From NCBI RefSeq assembly GCF_900104635.1, contig NZ_FNWC01000007.1, forward strand, positions 2,145,421-2,209,420: a stretch of 64,000 nt of DNA, read 5' to 3'. Of this stretch, positions 34,276 through 43,154 are shown piece after piece. Both the position numbers and the translations under genes were made by a program. The notes under the pieces were generated by a model. The model worked only from the letters and a program-made list of their open reading frames with translations. It ran no database searches and was not told the origin of the DNA. Positions within the stretch are counted from its first letter, which is position 1; the number at the start of each line of letters is the position of its first letter. Source of the stretch: Coprococcus phoceensis. GTDB lineage: Bacteria > Bacillota > Clostridia > Lachnospirales > Lachnospiraceae.

Positions 34276-34902
34276 TTATAGTTCATCGGCTTTCTTATAT
34301 CGCTTTCCTTTTGTTGCCCCATCATCTACAAGCTTTTCATCAGTAATCAATGCTCGCAGCAATTCTTTCGTTCTTGTTTCTCTCACTCCTAACACATTCA
34401 TTAAATCACTTGCTTTGTACCATACATCAGGCTGCATAAAGGTAAGAATTTTTTCATATTGTTCTTGTCTTTTTTCGTCACTTTTTTATAAAAGAAAGCG
34501 TCAAAATCGTTCTGTCCGGATCAAATCTTTCTTCAATCTCTGGCTCTACAAATCCTTCTTCATTCCATACATTGAAAATATTCGGTACTCCACTTCCGGC
34601 ACGTTCACCTATATTAATCAAGTTAAACATTTTCATGAGAGATTTATTTCGTGGATCAGATTCTCCGCCCAAACGCATCTGTTTTTTACCGGTTCGGACA
34701 TAGCCTGGATTTGCAAAAGTAATTTTATCCGTCTCTTTCCTGATTCTTTAATCCCTAAAATAATGACACCGCCATAACAGTTTGCAAAAGAAGAATATGT
34801 GTCCCATAATGAAACCGGTAATCCTCCATTCGCTTTCTTCACTTCTCTTCTGTTATCTTCTCTATATTTATCGAACCGTGAAATATCAAATTCTTTTCTC
34901 AC
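34276..34902 (-). pseudogene. Decayed AlbA_2 / ATP-dependent helicase-like gene
   Basis: Three pieces of one gene are visible. The N-terminus MRKEFDISRFDKYREDNRREVKKANGGLPVSLWDTYSSFANCYGGVIILGIKES is an AlbA_2 (Schlafen/divergent AAA-like) start. A deletion near 34735 joins it, out of frame, to the C-terminal motif DKITFANPGYVRTG...ESDPRNKSLMKMFNLINIGERAGSG. A one-base gain in a run of A near 34483 then shifts the frame again before a last winged-helix part ending KRYKKADEL at 34276. Intact family members are about 450-600 aa, so most of the middle is gone. A relic, not a working gene. Confidence 0.8.
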
Positions 34903-34999
34903 AATAAATCACCATCCTATTTAAAAATGTAACCATGACTTTCATATCAGTATCTGTACCTAATTTTACCTTGTTTTTTCCAACAGCACAAGTGGACTT

Positions 35000-35220
35000 C
35001 TAGTCCAAAATCTCTCGTTTTTCGCCATAGTAATTTTCTTCCAAAATATTCTCGGCCGCCTCCTGCATCGCCCGCTCCACCTTTTTTCATTCACTTCCAT
35101 AAAAACCTTCAATATGTAATCGGCGGTAGTTTCTACCGTATTCGGATTATGAAACCGATAGTTTATTTTTTTTCTTGCCACGATAAACAAACTACCTCCC
35201 TTCCTGCACTCTTTGTCCAT
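35000..35220 (-). pseudogene. Small frameshifted conserved gene (unknown function)
   Basis: Begins MDKECRKGGSLFIVARKKINYRFHNPNTVETTADYILKVFMEVNEK, then a run of six A near 35085 breaks the frame. With one more A it continues VERAMQEAAENILEENYYGEKREILD and stops at 35000. A small family of accessory regions; its function is not known to me. With the neighbouring relic it shows that this side of the island has decayed. Confidence 0.55.
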
Positions 35221-35305
35221 GTTTATGAATTCTTCTGAATAAATAGTCCTATAGATTCAGCTCTTCTCTTTTAAATCCAAATATAACCCTATTTTCCAAT
35301 AATCT

Positions 35306-35334
35306 ATGACAGTACTACAATTAAATGATATACT
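35306..35334 (+). promoter_or_regulatory. Promoter of mcrBC
   Basis: ATGACA (35306-35311), a 17-bp spacer and TATACT (35329-35334), about 30 bases before the mcrB start with GGAGG RBS. Confidence 0.6.
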
Positions 35335-35364
35335 AATTTTAACTTATAATTTTGGAGGTATATT

Positions 35365-37482
35365 ATGTCTAACATTCAGATAACAGAAAATGAATCGGGG
35401 AAATATTCTCCCGAATGGTTTTATACCGAATCTCAGACTCCCGAATGGATTGCATTTGCTCACAAGGCTGATGAACTACGAGAAAATTTTATAAATCTCT
35501 TTGGAATAGAACGCTTAAAATCTCTTTCCGGAAGGAATTTGTTAACTTCTTTATTCTATAACGACGAAGGAAATAAAACCAACCTCTGCTATATGCTTGA
35601 AATGGACAAAGATATTCGTGAAGTATTCGGAGGTATTTCTGGTGGATCTGCATATAAATTTGGACTCTTTTATCATAAAAAAAATCAGAGTTGGACTTGC
35701 GGATCACCATTAAGACCTATACATCTTACTGAAGAAGAAGCAATACAAAAAGCAGAAGAAATCCGTAATGACCTGATAGAAGGTGCGGAAATAATCTCTT
35801 CTTTTGGCCCTTTAAATTCTGAAGAAGATTATGAACAGCTTTACAAGCAACTGGGACATATCTCAGGAATCAATATGGTATGGCGAATGAAATATTATCA
35901 AATACTCTTTCCCACATTGTTTGCACCATTTTACGGACAAGATATTCAGCTGAGAGTATTACATTTTCTAAATCAAAAACCAAGCGATATTCCTTTCATT
36001 CGCATGGGACAAATTTCATTATATGTAAGAAAATGCAATGTTCCCGGAGTTGTTTTTGCCCATATTTATGGAAAGAATGTGGGATATACCAATGACTCTG
36101 ATGATTCTGACACAAATACTCTTTCCGATAAAAAGCATAAAATTCACTACTGGATGTATACAATTTTTGACGATAATAGCTGGATTGAATGTCAGCAAAA
36201 AGAAATCATGGTTCTTGGTATGGATGACATCGGCGATTATTCCCAATACGCTTCTAAAGAAGCTCTTCGTCAAGAACTGATAAATGTGTATGACAGCAGT
36301 ACTTCCCGAAAAAATCAGGCTTTGATGGCATGGAATTTTGCAAATAGCATATCAGTTAATGACGTGATTTATGCGAAACGTAGTAATACCCTTGTTGGTA
36401 AAGGTATTGTCACTGGAGATTATGTCTTTGATGATCTTCGTCAAGAATATAAAAGCATCCGCGCTGTAAAGTGGCTACAAGTTGGCGAATGGGAACATCC
36501 TGGTAATGCTGTTGCCAAACGCCTAACTGATATCACTCCATACACAGATTATATTGAAAAACTTACTGCCATCTTTGCTCTAGATGAATTGGATGATGTA
36601 GATACACAACCAGAAATCGACTATCCTATTTATTCTTCTACGGATTTCCTCACAGATGTGTATATGAATGAACAAGATTATAAAACACTGGTAAATGTCT
36701 TAAAAATGAAGAAAAACATTATTTTACAGGGTGCACCTGGAGTTGGAAAAACATTTACTGCCAAGCGACTTGCCTATTCCATTATCGGTGCAAAAAATCC
36801 AGACCGCGTTCAAATGATTCAGTTTCACCAGAGCTACTCATATGAAGATTTTATCGAAGGATACCGACCAACCGAAAATGGATTTACAATAAAAAAAGGC
36901 TCTTTTTACAAATTCTGCAAACTAGCTGAAGAAGATGATGAAAATGATTATTTTTTTATTATTGATGAAATCAATCGTGGTAATTTAAGTAAAATATTCG
37001 GCGAATTATTTATGCTAATCGAAAAAGACAAGCGTGGTATCGAACTACAGTTATTGTATTCTGATGAAAATTTTTCTGTACCTGCAAATGTGTATATCAT
37101 TGGTATGATGAATACTGCTGATCGTAGTCTTGCCATGTTAGACTATGCTTTAAGACGACGTTTTTCATTTTTTACTATGAAACCAGGATTTAACACACTT
37201 GGTTTTCAAGCTTATCAGGATTCTTTAAAGAGTGATGCTTTTAACAAGTTAATTTCTTGTGTTAAACAACTCAATTCAAAAATAGCAGAAGACATTTCTC
37301 TAGGTGAAGGATTCTGTATTGGTCATAGCTATTTTTGTGGTTTAACTCCGGAAACAATCAACACCCAAACACTGGCATCCATTGTAGAATACGAATTGAT
37401 TCCGCTTTTAAAAGAATATTGGTTTGATGAACCAGCCAAAATCATAGATTGGTCAGATCGGTTAAGGAGTGCTGTTAAATGA
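35365..37482 (+). CDS. mcrB: McrB-like GTPase/AAA subunit of a modified-DNA restriction system with EVE-like reader
   Basis: A 705-aa motor and recognition subunit of an McrBC type IV restriction system. The N-terminal part (about 1-300) is unassigned. About 316-415 (QALMAWNFANSISVNDVIYAKRS, then GKGIVTGDYVF) looks like an EVE/PUA-type modified-base reader. The AAA core has Walker A GAPGVGKTF (about 455), the SYEDFIEGYRP motif, Walker B FFIIDEINRGNLSKIFGE (about 530) and the McrB signature MMNTADRSLAMLDYALRRRF (about 583). The mcrC start overlaps its stop by 4 bp. Expected role: find modified (methylated) invading DNA and drive McrC cleavage. Confidence 0.92.
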   Translation: MSNIQITENESGKYSPEWFYTESQTPEWIAFAHKADELRENFINLFGIERLKSLSGRNLLTSLFYNDEGNKTNLCYMLEMDKDIREVFGGISGGSAYKFGLFYHKKNQSWTCGSPLRPIHLTEEEAIQKAEEIRNDLIEGAEIISSFGPLNSEEDYEQLYKQLGHISGINMVWRMKYYQILFPTLFAPFYGQDIQLRVLHFLNQKPSDIPFIRMGQISLYVRKCNVPGVVFAHIYGKNVGYTNDSDDSDTNTLSDKKHKIHYWMYTIFDDNSWIECQQKEIMVLGMDDIGDYSQYASKEALRQELINVYDSSTSRKNQALMAWNFANSISVNDVIYAKRSNTLVGKGIVTGDYVFDDLRQEYKSIRAVKWLQVGEWEHPGNAVAKRLTDITPYTDYIEKLTAIFALDELDDVDTQPEIDYPIYSSTDFLTDVYMNEQDYKTLVNVLKMKKNIILQGAPGVGKTFTAKRLAYSIIGAKNPDRVQMIQFHQSYSYEDFIEGYRPTENGFTIKKGSFYKFCKLAEEDDENDYFFIIDEINRGNLSKIFGELFMLIEKDKRGIELQLLYSDENFSVPANVYIIGMMNTADRSLAMLDYALRRRFSFFTMKPGFNTLGFQAYQDSLKSDAFNKLISCVKQLNSKIAEDISLGEGFCIGHSYFCGLTPETINTQTLASIVEYELIPLLKEYWFDEPAKIIDWSDRLRSAVK

Positions 37483-38507
37483 TTCCTGTACAAAATATTT
37501 ACTATATGCTATCCTACGCTTTCCAATCATTACAAGCACAGAATTACAAAAATCTTGCTACAGAAAAATTGCATAACACCGCTGAATTATGTGCAGCCAT
37601 TCTTGATAAAGGCATTAGCATACAATTAAAACGTGGCTTAGGAAGAGATTATGTCCCAAAATCAGAATCGCTTTCTACACTCCAAGGAAAACTTAATATT
37701 TCCGAATCCATTAAAACTCAAGCTCTGCTGAAAAAACAAATAATTTGTACATACGATGAATTTTCAACTAATACACAATTTAACCAGATTATCAAATCTA
37801 CAATGTTATTACTACTTAAAGCCAATATTACAAATACACGCAAAAAGAGTCTACGGAATCTGTTGTTATTTTTTTCTGATGTTAGTGAAATTGATTTACG
37901 TTTTGTAAACTGGAACCAGCATTATAATCGTTCCAACCAAAGTTATCAAATGCTAATCGGAATCTGTTATCTGGTTTATAACGGACTTCTGCAAACACAA
38001 ACTGACGGCACCACGAAAATAATGGATTTTTTTGACGAACAACGTATGTGCCGTTTATATGAAAAATTTTTGCTTGAATATTATCGAAAAGAACATCCAA
38101 AACTATCTGCCAATGCATCACAGATTACATGGCAACTTGATGATTCCGAAAACCAATTGCTTCCTAAAATGCAAACCGATATCATGCTGTCTCAAGAGAA
38201 CAATATACTTATTATCGATGCAAAATATTATTCACACATGACTCAGCGACAATACGGAACAAATACCTTGCATTCCAATAATCTCTATCAAATTTTTACA
38301 TATGTGAAAAACAAGGAGTTCGAATTGAAAAACTGTGAACATACTGTCTCCGGAATGCTTCTTTATGCACAGACCGATGAAGATATTATTCCCAATAATA
38401 CCTACCAAATGAGCGGAAACCAGATTTCTGTACGTACACTAAATTTAAATCAAGATTTTTCAAGAATTGCAGAATCACTGGATGATATAGTAAAAAATTA
38501 TTTTTAG
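37479..38507 (+). CDS. mcrC: McrC-like nuclease subunit
   Basis: A 342-aa McrC-family protein. It has the N-terminal YMLSYAF motif and a C-terminal PD-(D/E)xK nuclease site, MQTDIMLSQENNILIIDAKYY (about 230-250). Length is normal. It is translationally coupled to mcrB through an ATGA overlap and should provide the endonuclease activity of the complex. Confidence 0.92.
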   Translation: MIPVQNIYYMLSYAFQSLQAQNYKNLATEKLHNTAELCAAILDKGISIQLKRGLGRDYVPKSESLSTLQGKLNISESIKTQALLKKQIICTYDEFSTNTQFNQIIKSTMLLLLKANITNTRKKSLRNLLLFFSDVSEIDLRFVNWNQHYNRSNQSYQMLIGICYLVYNGLLQTQTDGTTKIMDFFDEQRMCRLYEKFLLEYYRKEHPKLSANASQITWQLDDSENQLLPKMQTDIMLSQENNILIIDAKYYSHMTQRQYGTNTLHSNNLYQIFTYVKNKEFELKNCEHTVSGMLLYAQTDEDIIPNNTYQMSGNQISVRTLNLNQDFSRIAESLDDIVKNYF

Positions 38508-38515
38508 CATCTTAA

Positions 38516-38552
38516 TAGCTGTCACTCTGATATAATCTCAAAGTGACAGCTA
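38516..38552 (+). terminator. Terminator after mcrBC
   Basis: Perfect 11-bp inverted repeat TAGCTGTCACT/AGTGACAGCTA with a 15-base loop, followed by ATCTTTTCT. The rest of 38553-38649 shows no feature. Confidence 0.7.
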
Positions 38553-38649
38553 ATCTTTTCTCTCTTTCCTTGGTTTCGTTCTTTCGCTTTTTTATCTCCT
38601 GTATATTATATCTCTCATTACGATAATATAAAGTCACATCTATAAAACC

Positions 38650-38880
38650 TTAGATTTCTGCTTGAACAATACGTCCAAAATTTATCTCATCTTTAAAAAG
38701 GTCATACACATATTCTGAACTTTCCATATATAAACCAGTTTCTTTATCCTGAAGTTTTTCAAAGACTTTTGAGTTATAAAACTTATTCATAGCCTCATCA
38801 TATTCTATGTCCTGATCTGAAGAGAACATATCAACAATATCCTGAACTATATATTCAATCAACTGTTCTTGCTTACCCAT
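38650..38880 (-). CDS. Small protein of the DUF3990 module (unknown)
   Basis: A 76-aa acidic protein (MGKQEQLIEYIVQDIVDMFSSDQ...LQDKETGLYMESSEYVYDLFKDE), third gene of the module. It starts one base after the DUF3990 stop. Small proteins with ETGLYxESSxYVY are common companions of DUF3990 genes, so an antitoxin or partner role is possible; not shown. Confidence 0.7.
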   Translation of the reverse strand: MGKQEQLIEYIVQDIVDMFSSDQDIEYDEAMNKFYNSKVFEKLQDKETGLYMESSEYVYDLFKDEINFGRIVQAEI

Positions 38881-38881
38881 A

Positions 38882-39385
38882 TTAGTTTCCTACCTTTCGC
38901 AAAAGTTTTATACTTTTTTCTGTATGAAAAGAATACTGCGACGATGTCTGCTTATATATCATTCCTCTCAATAAAGTTTCAAAATCAATAATTTCATTTT
39001 CATACTGACGAAATAATAATGCCATATTATCATCCGCAACAGGTCCTATAACAATGTCATATTTATTGTCCTTATTACACAAAATATCTTTCACATTTGT
39101 AAATGTTCGATTTCTATTATTCATGACAAATTTTGCCCATTCTTCCGTTGTTTCTAAACCGAAATCCTTAACCTTGATATCCTCTATTTTTCTGAAATCA
39201 TCTTGTATTTCAAAAGTATTGACAACGGGAGAACCACCATAAATCTTTGACACTCTTACGGCCATTTTTTCTGCCTGTTCTTTTATGTCTGTCAAATAGA
39301 ACCCTTTTCCAAAATCCTTATATGGTCTGCACATTGCCAAATTTATACTATCAATTACAATATTACTTCCGTGATATAATCTCAT
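38882..39385 (-). CDS. DUF3990 ADP-ribosyltransferase-like toxin candidate
   Basis: A 167-aa DUF3990 protein. The start MRLYHGSNIVIDS and the following PYKDFGKGFYLTDIKEQAEKMA are the family signature and resemble the ADP-ribosyltransferase fold. ATG 39385 follows CGGAGG and overlaps the DUF3791 stop (ATGA). In many genomes DUF3990 and DUF3791 genes form a pair suspected to be a toxin-antitoxin module; toxicity is inferred from that and from the fold. Confidence 0.82.
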   Translation of the reverse strand: MRLYHGSNIVIDSINLAMCRPYKDFGKGFYLTDIKEQAEKMAVRVSKIYGGSPVVNTFEIQDDFRKIEDIKVKDFGLETTEEWAKFVMNNRNRTFTNVKDILCNKDNKYDIVIGPVADDNMALLFRQYENEIIDFETLLRGMIYKQTSSQYSFHTEKSIKLLRKVGN

Positions 39386-39600
39386 AACGCGCCTCCGTTT
39401 TTTCGGCACAATATTCCTAAGTCTTCTACTATTGTTCCAAAATCTAAAGTATGTTCAACTTCATAGTTTTCTTTTATAAACGCAATCCCTTTAAATTGAA
39501 AAAGGTAACGGAATGCTTCTTGTATGCTGAGATTATAATGTTGTGCAAATTCATTTATACACGCAACAGTAAAACCTATTTTCTTTTTCTTTTCGCTCAT
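39382..39600 (-). CDS. DUF3791 family protein
   Basis: A 72-aa protein (MSEKKKKIGFTVACINEFAQHYNLSIQEAFRYLFQFKGIAFIKENYEVEH...) that fits the DUF3791 family. First gene of the three-gene module, coupled to the DUF3990 gene. RBS TAGGAGGG. Likely antitoxin or regulator of the DUF3990 protein. Confidence 0.8.
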   Translation of the reverse strand: MSEKKKKIGFTVACINEFAQHYNLSIQEAFRYLFQFKGIAFIKENYEVEHTLDFGTIVEDLGILCRKNGGAL

Positions 39601-39706
39601 ACAAACCCTCCTATTATTTTACAACTACTGAAAATACACTCACTTCTGCAATTCCCCATACTACCTATCTTCCTTAACAATTTTCCTTCACTTTATTTAT
39701 CACACA

Positions 39707-41386
39707 TCAAAATCCGGCTTTTCGAAGCTCATCCATCATAGCCGGTCTTCTTTTGTAATCTTGCTTCCAACACTCTGCAATATCACGTGCTATCTTTTTG
39801 CCATCCGGATATTTTGTAATCTTTTTTAGGTAGGATATTAAATACTTATATGACTTTCTATCTGATGTTCGAGTTGATTCCTTTTTCACATATTGCACAT
39901 ACATATCCCTGACTTCATTCGGTAAATGCTTTTTCAATACTTTTTCATATTGATCTAATACGTGAACAGACTGGTTCTTTTGAATTTCCTGAAGCAATCT
40001 TTCAAATAATTCTTCTTCCACTAAAAATTCATATCGTATCCAATAAGAAGTTTTCCCCTGTAAAAATTTTTCTCTTTGCTCCTCCCATTCCGTTTCACTA
40101 CACAGCTTTTTCAATTTGACAATGTATTCCAAATCACGCTGCATACATTCAAACACCTGATATTGCAGTTCCTGCACGTATTCGTTCTGCATATTTCTTT
40201 TTTCGTAAATTTGAATTAATTGCTGACTATATTCTGCTACCAATCCGGCTTTGTCCGCATCCAATTTTTTACTTTCCTTCAATACTGCAATGGCTTCTTC
40301 ATACTTTTTATCAGATAAATATTCCTGTATTTCCATCTTCCGAATTTCAGAAAAATTCCTATATTTCTGCCGATATTCTTTTATTTCCTGCTTAGAATAA
40401 CTCAATTCTTCCATCAAACATATCCTTGTAATTATGTTATTGACCATACCGTAATATGCGGAATACGAATCGCCACTATAGTTTTCTTTTTGAAACTTAA
40501 CGATTTTTTCATCCAACATATGAAGTTTCTTCTGAAGTAGTTCTTCATCATGAAATTCATTCAGCAAAAAATCACTAATATAATCTTCCAAATAATCAAT
40601 TACATAATTTTCCTGATGATCTTGAAACCATTGAAACATATTTTCTTTTTCTTTATCATTACATTCTTGCAGTATTGTTTGCCAATACTCGTAACAATTA
40701 TCCGCTACAAATGATGTGCCTCCATCTGAATCATCTATATCTCGATTCCCAATCTCATAAAAGATACAATTTACTAATTCAAATGCTTCCATTCTATAAT
40801 TTTTCTCCAATAACAGCGGAACATTTTCATCTAAAAGCGTATTCAATGCATCTGTATAATCTGTTGCATGATAATAATCTACAAACCCGCCTCTGTCAGA
40901 ATAATGATAGCCGATATCATTTACCTGTTGTTTCAATCTGATCATATGACACGGTGTTATCGGCGCATACTTTGTCATGATCCTATTATATAGAAACTCA
41001 TCCGAATTTGCCTGAGAAAATACGATTTCCTGTAATTCATCTATTGGAATTCCGGCAATAATCTCTTGCAATTCTTTATTTTGTTCCTGAACCTTTTGAA
41101 GATAATTTCCCGGTATTTTTGTATCTGGTTCTCCTTCTTCTATCTCATACAAAACCGCCGCCATATGTTTGCAATAATTTCCCTCTGCTGCATATGGGCA
41201 TGTACATGTCATATCATAAACTCGATTATCCAGAATCTCTATCTCTACATCATAATTTTCTGTTCCTACTACTACTGCTGTATATCCTGTCAAATTCTGT
41301 TCCAAAGAAGTAACATAACCTTCTTCATAATAATTTAGTCCACGTTCCAATATATGTGTGCGAAACAAATCTTTCCATGATTTCAT
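39707..41386 (-). CDS. SWIM zinc-finger protein
   Basis: A 559-aa protein with an N-terminal SWIM zinc finger (CTCPYAAEGNYCKH, residues about 60-75; CxC...CxH) followed by a long, mainly helical region rich in Glu/Gln/Lys. SWIM domains bind DNA or proteins and often accompany SWI2/SNF2 ATPases; none is seen here. It starts 42 bases after the stop of the small P-loop gene (RBS GGAGG), so it is probably the last gene of the 43000-39707 operon. Confidence 0.82.
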   Translation of the reverse strand: MKSWKDLFRTHILERGLNYYEEGYVTSLEQNLTGYTAVVVGTENYDVEIEILDNRVYDMTCTCPYAAEGNYCKHMAAVLYEIEEGEPDTKIPGNYLQKVQEQNKELQEIIAGIPIDELQEIVFSQANSDEFLYNRIMTKYAPITPCHMIRLKQQVNDIGYHYSDRGGFVDYYHATDYTDALNTLLDENVPLLLEKNYRMEAFELVNCIFYEIGNRDIDDSDGGTSFVADNCYEYWQTILQECNDKEKENMFQWFQDHQENYVIDYLEDYISDFLLNEFHDEELLQKKLHMLDEKIVKFQKENYSGDSYSAYYGMVNNIITRICLMEELSYSKQEIKEYRQKYRNFSEIRKMEIQEYLSDKKYEEAIAVLKESKKLDADKAGLVAEYSQQLIQIYEKRNMQNEYVQELQYQVFECMQRDLEYIVKLKKLCSETEWEEQREKFLQGKTSYWIRYEFLVEEELFERLLQEIQKNQSVHVLDQYEKVLKKHLPNEVRDMYVQYVKKESTRTSDRKSYKYLISYLKKITKYPDGKKIARDIAECWKQDYKRRPAMMDELRKAGF

Positions 41387-41428
41387 TTGCTTTATCCTCC
41401 AGTCATTCCTTCCTATCTGCTGTTCGAG

Positions 41429-41857
41429 TTATATATACGGCTCCATCGTAAACACCGTCTGCTCTCCGACCTTTTCACTTGCCAATTCAAATAGATTTTC
41501 TTTCGTTGCGAACAGATTCTTAGGATTTCTTCCGATAATCAGATACTGATTTTTATCATCTAACGAAATATGTTTCCTTGTATCGTCATCTAATAAAATA
41601 TCTGCATTATCAATGACAACCAGTTTCCCCTCTGTCTGGCGGATTATTTCTTTTATATCTTTCTGATAATCATAATTATCCAAACACAAAATTTGAGGAT
41701 TAACTGCCATACATTCTCTGATAAATGAAAATGTTGCTGTCTTTCCTGTTCCTGAATCTCCCATTAAGATTGTTATATTATTGGTAAATGTAAAGTCCAC
41801 CACAAACGAGGTATGCACTGTTGAAAAATGTTCCATTACAACCGGTTTACTCTTCAT
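41429..41857 (-). CDS. Small P-loop NTPase
   Basis: A 142-aa protein with Walker A ILMGDSGTGKTA (about 30-41) and Walker B GKLVVIDNAD (about 78-87), followed by YLIIGRNP. There is no room for a full AAA or ABC domain, so it is a minimal ATP-binding module. Its start overlaps the DUF4869-like gene by 11 bp. Function unknown; the coupling argues for a complex with the two upstream products. Confidence 0.75.
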   Translation of the reverse strand: MKSKPVVMEHFSTVHTSFVVDFTFTNNITILMGDSGTGKTATFSFIRECMAVNPQILCLDNYDYQKDIKEIIRQTEGKLVVIDNADILLDDDTRKHISLDDKNQYLIIGRNPKNLFATKENLFELASEKVGEQTVFTMEPYI

Positions 41858-42290
41858 TTTCCCACCACTCCTTTAGTTCTTCGTAATCCTCGATCACTTT
41901 ACATTCTCTACCAGTCCGAACCTTCACACGTTCCATATTAAAAGGAATCATTGCATATTCACTATATACATATCCCTCTTCGAAACCATATAATATTTCC
42001 AAAGCATTATTTCCACATTCTTTTAAACAAAACACCTTGTCCGGAAAATACAATACATTCAATACAGTTTTACATCCTGTCGAAAGCTGGTCGGTATTCA
42101 ACGTAATATCTTCAAAACGTGATCGAATTTTATATTTGCTGATAAGTTCCGAAGCATCTATCAGTTGAATATACTTTGCCGCCTTATCATCCAGTCTCGT
42201 TGCCGTATTTTGATTAAAAAATATATCATTCAGTTCTATATATTCTTTATTCAGGGGTATATCCTTCTTGTTTTTAAAAATCGTTATCAT
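41847..42290 (-). CDS. DUF4869-like protein
   Basis: A 147-aa protein of unknown function. The middle part LNTDQLSTGCKTVLNVLYFPDKVFCLKECGNNALEILYGFEEGYVY resembles the DUF4869 family, seen in accessory regions of gut Firmicutes. It overlaps the upstream gene by 4 bp and the downstream gene by 11 bp. Confidence 0.65.
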   Translation of the reverse strand: MITIFKNKKDIPLNKEYIELNDIFFNQNTATRLDDKAAKYIQLIDASELISKYKIRSRFEDITLNTDQLSTGCKTVLNVLYFPDKVFCLKECGNNALEILYGFEEGYVYSEYAMIPFNMERVKVRTGRECKVIEDYEELKEWWENEE

Positions 42291-43000
42291 GCCACTACCT
42301 CCAATCCAACTTTCGGAAACTGTAACTTCAATGAACTTCCATCATAGATCCGTTTCATTTTATCAAACACAGCCAGTCTGTTATGATCCAATCCGCAAAT
42401 ATCGTCTTCCTGCCGATTTCCCCATTCACAACATGACTTTATCCAACATTCTCCAAGCGTTCCTTTTGATACTTCAAACCCGGTATTTCTTGTCAAATCG
42501 AATAGTAACTTCGCTGATAATTGCTCAATGTTATGTTCTTCAATACGTTTATCATAGTCTACAATTTCACGAATCCCTTTATAGTCAAAATCATCATCCT
42601 GCAAGGTTTCTACCAGCTTATGTCTTGCCTCAATCATCCCGGCTCTTTTTTTCAAAAAATCATCTTCCGAAGCATAAATCCATTCAATTAATTCTGTAAA
42701 TTCTAAGAGAATATACTCGAAGCAAATGATATCTAACAGACACACATTCTTCTTTTCATTCGCGTATTTCTTCAAACGCTTCTGTTCCATTACAACCTGT
42801 AGATTATCAAAAGAATTATCAAAAACAATGATATATTTATTCTCTTCATCTTGTAACGTCTTTACCGATTTCACTAACTCACTATTATTCTTTTTACTTT
42901 CAACTATTACATCCGGATAGAGTTGTTTCATGAAATTTCCCCAAAATATGTAACTTGCTTTTCCTTTCCGATCTTCTATCCATAAAAAAGTTTTAGCCAT
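42287..43000 (-). CDS. Unrecognised protein, possibly TOPRIM-like
   Basis: A 237-aa protein, first in the operon. The start FLWIEDRKGKASYIFW and the following YIIVFDNSFDNL give a Glu and two Asp in an order like TOPRIM nuclease/primase sites. The middle IICFEYILLEFTELIEW and a C-terminal Cys-rich patch CWIKSCCEW complete it. No family can be named. It overlaps the DUF4869-like gene (ATGA). Its own promoter (43028-43056) makes the operon independent. Confidence 0.6.
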   Translation of the reverse strand: MAKTFLWIEDRKGKASYIFWGNFMKQLYPDVIVESKKNNSELVKSVKTLQDEENKYIIVFDNSFDNLQVVMEQKRLKKYANEKKNVCLLDIICFEYILLEFTELIEWIYASEDDFLKKRAGMIEARHKLVETLQDDDFDYKGIREIVDYDKRIEEHNIEQLSAKLLFDLTRNTGFEVSKGTLGECWIKSCCEWGNRQEDDICGLDHNRLAVFDKMKRIYDGSSLKLQFPKVGLEVVA

Positions 43001-43027
43001 GATTCTTCCACCTGCTTTCTATAGTCT

Positions 43028-43056
43028 ATTTTAACCGATTTCCACCCATAGCACAA
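43028..43056 (-). promoter_or_regulatory. Promoter of the four-gene operon
   Basis: On the minus strand TTGTGC (43051-43056), a 17-bp spacer and TAAAAT (43028-43033), about 28 bases before the first gene (RBS AGGTGG). Confidence 0.5.
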
Positions 43057-43076
43057 TAAAATCACCAAAAAGAAAA

Positions 43077-43096
43077 AGACCGCATTTCTGCGACCT
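43077..43096 (-). terminator. Terminator-like hairpin between the spoIIID fragment and the operon
   Basis: On the minus strand AGGTCGCA/TGCGGTCT pair over 8 bp (two G-U), followed by TTTTTCTTTTT. It would end a transcript from the truncated spoIIID copy. Confidence 0.6.
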
Positions 43097-43154
43097 TTCT
43101 CTCCCCTATTTTCCTATCTTCACCTCACCACATACAAAATCTTCACACAACCGC

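Noticed and set aside
34232..34777. 181-codon plus-strand frame at the island's left end
   Set aside because: It is the reverse complement of the decayed AlbA_2/helicase-like gene, whose minus-strand pieces match a known family.
23983..35090. Homopolymer frameshifts as proof of a poor assembly
   Set aside because: Many very long frames (up to 1797 codons) rich in homopolymers are intact, so general indel error is unlikely, though single errors cannot be excluded.
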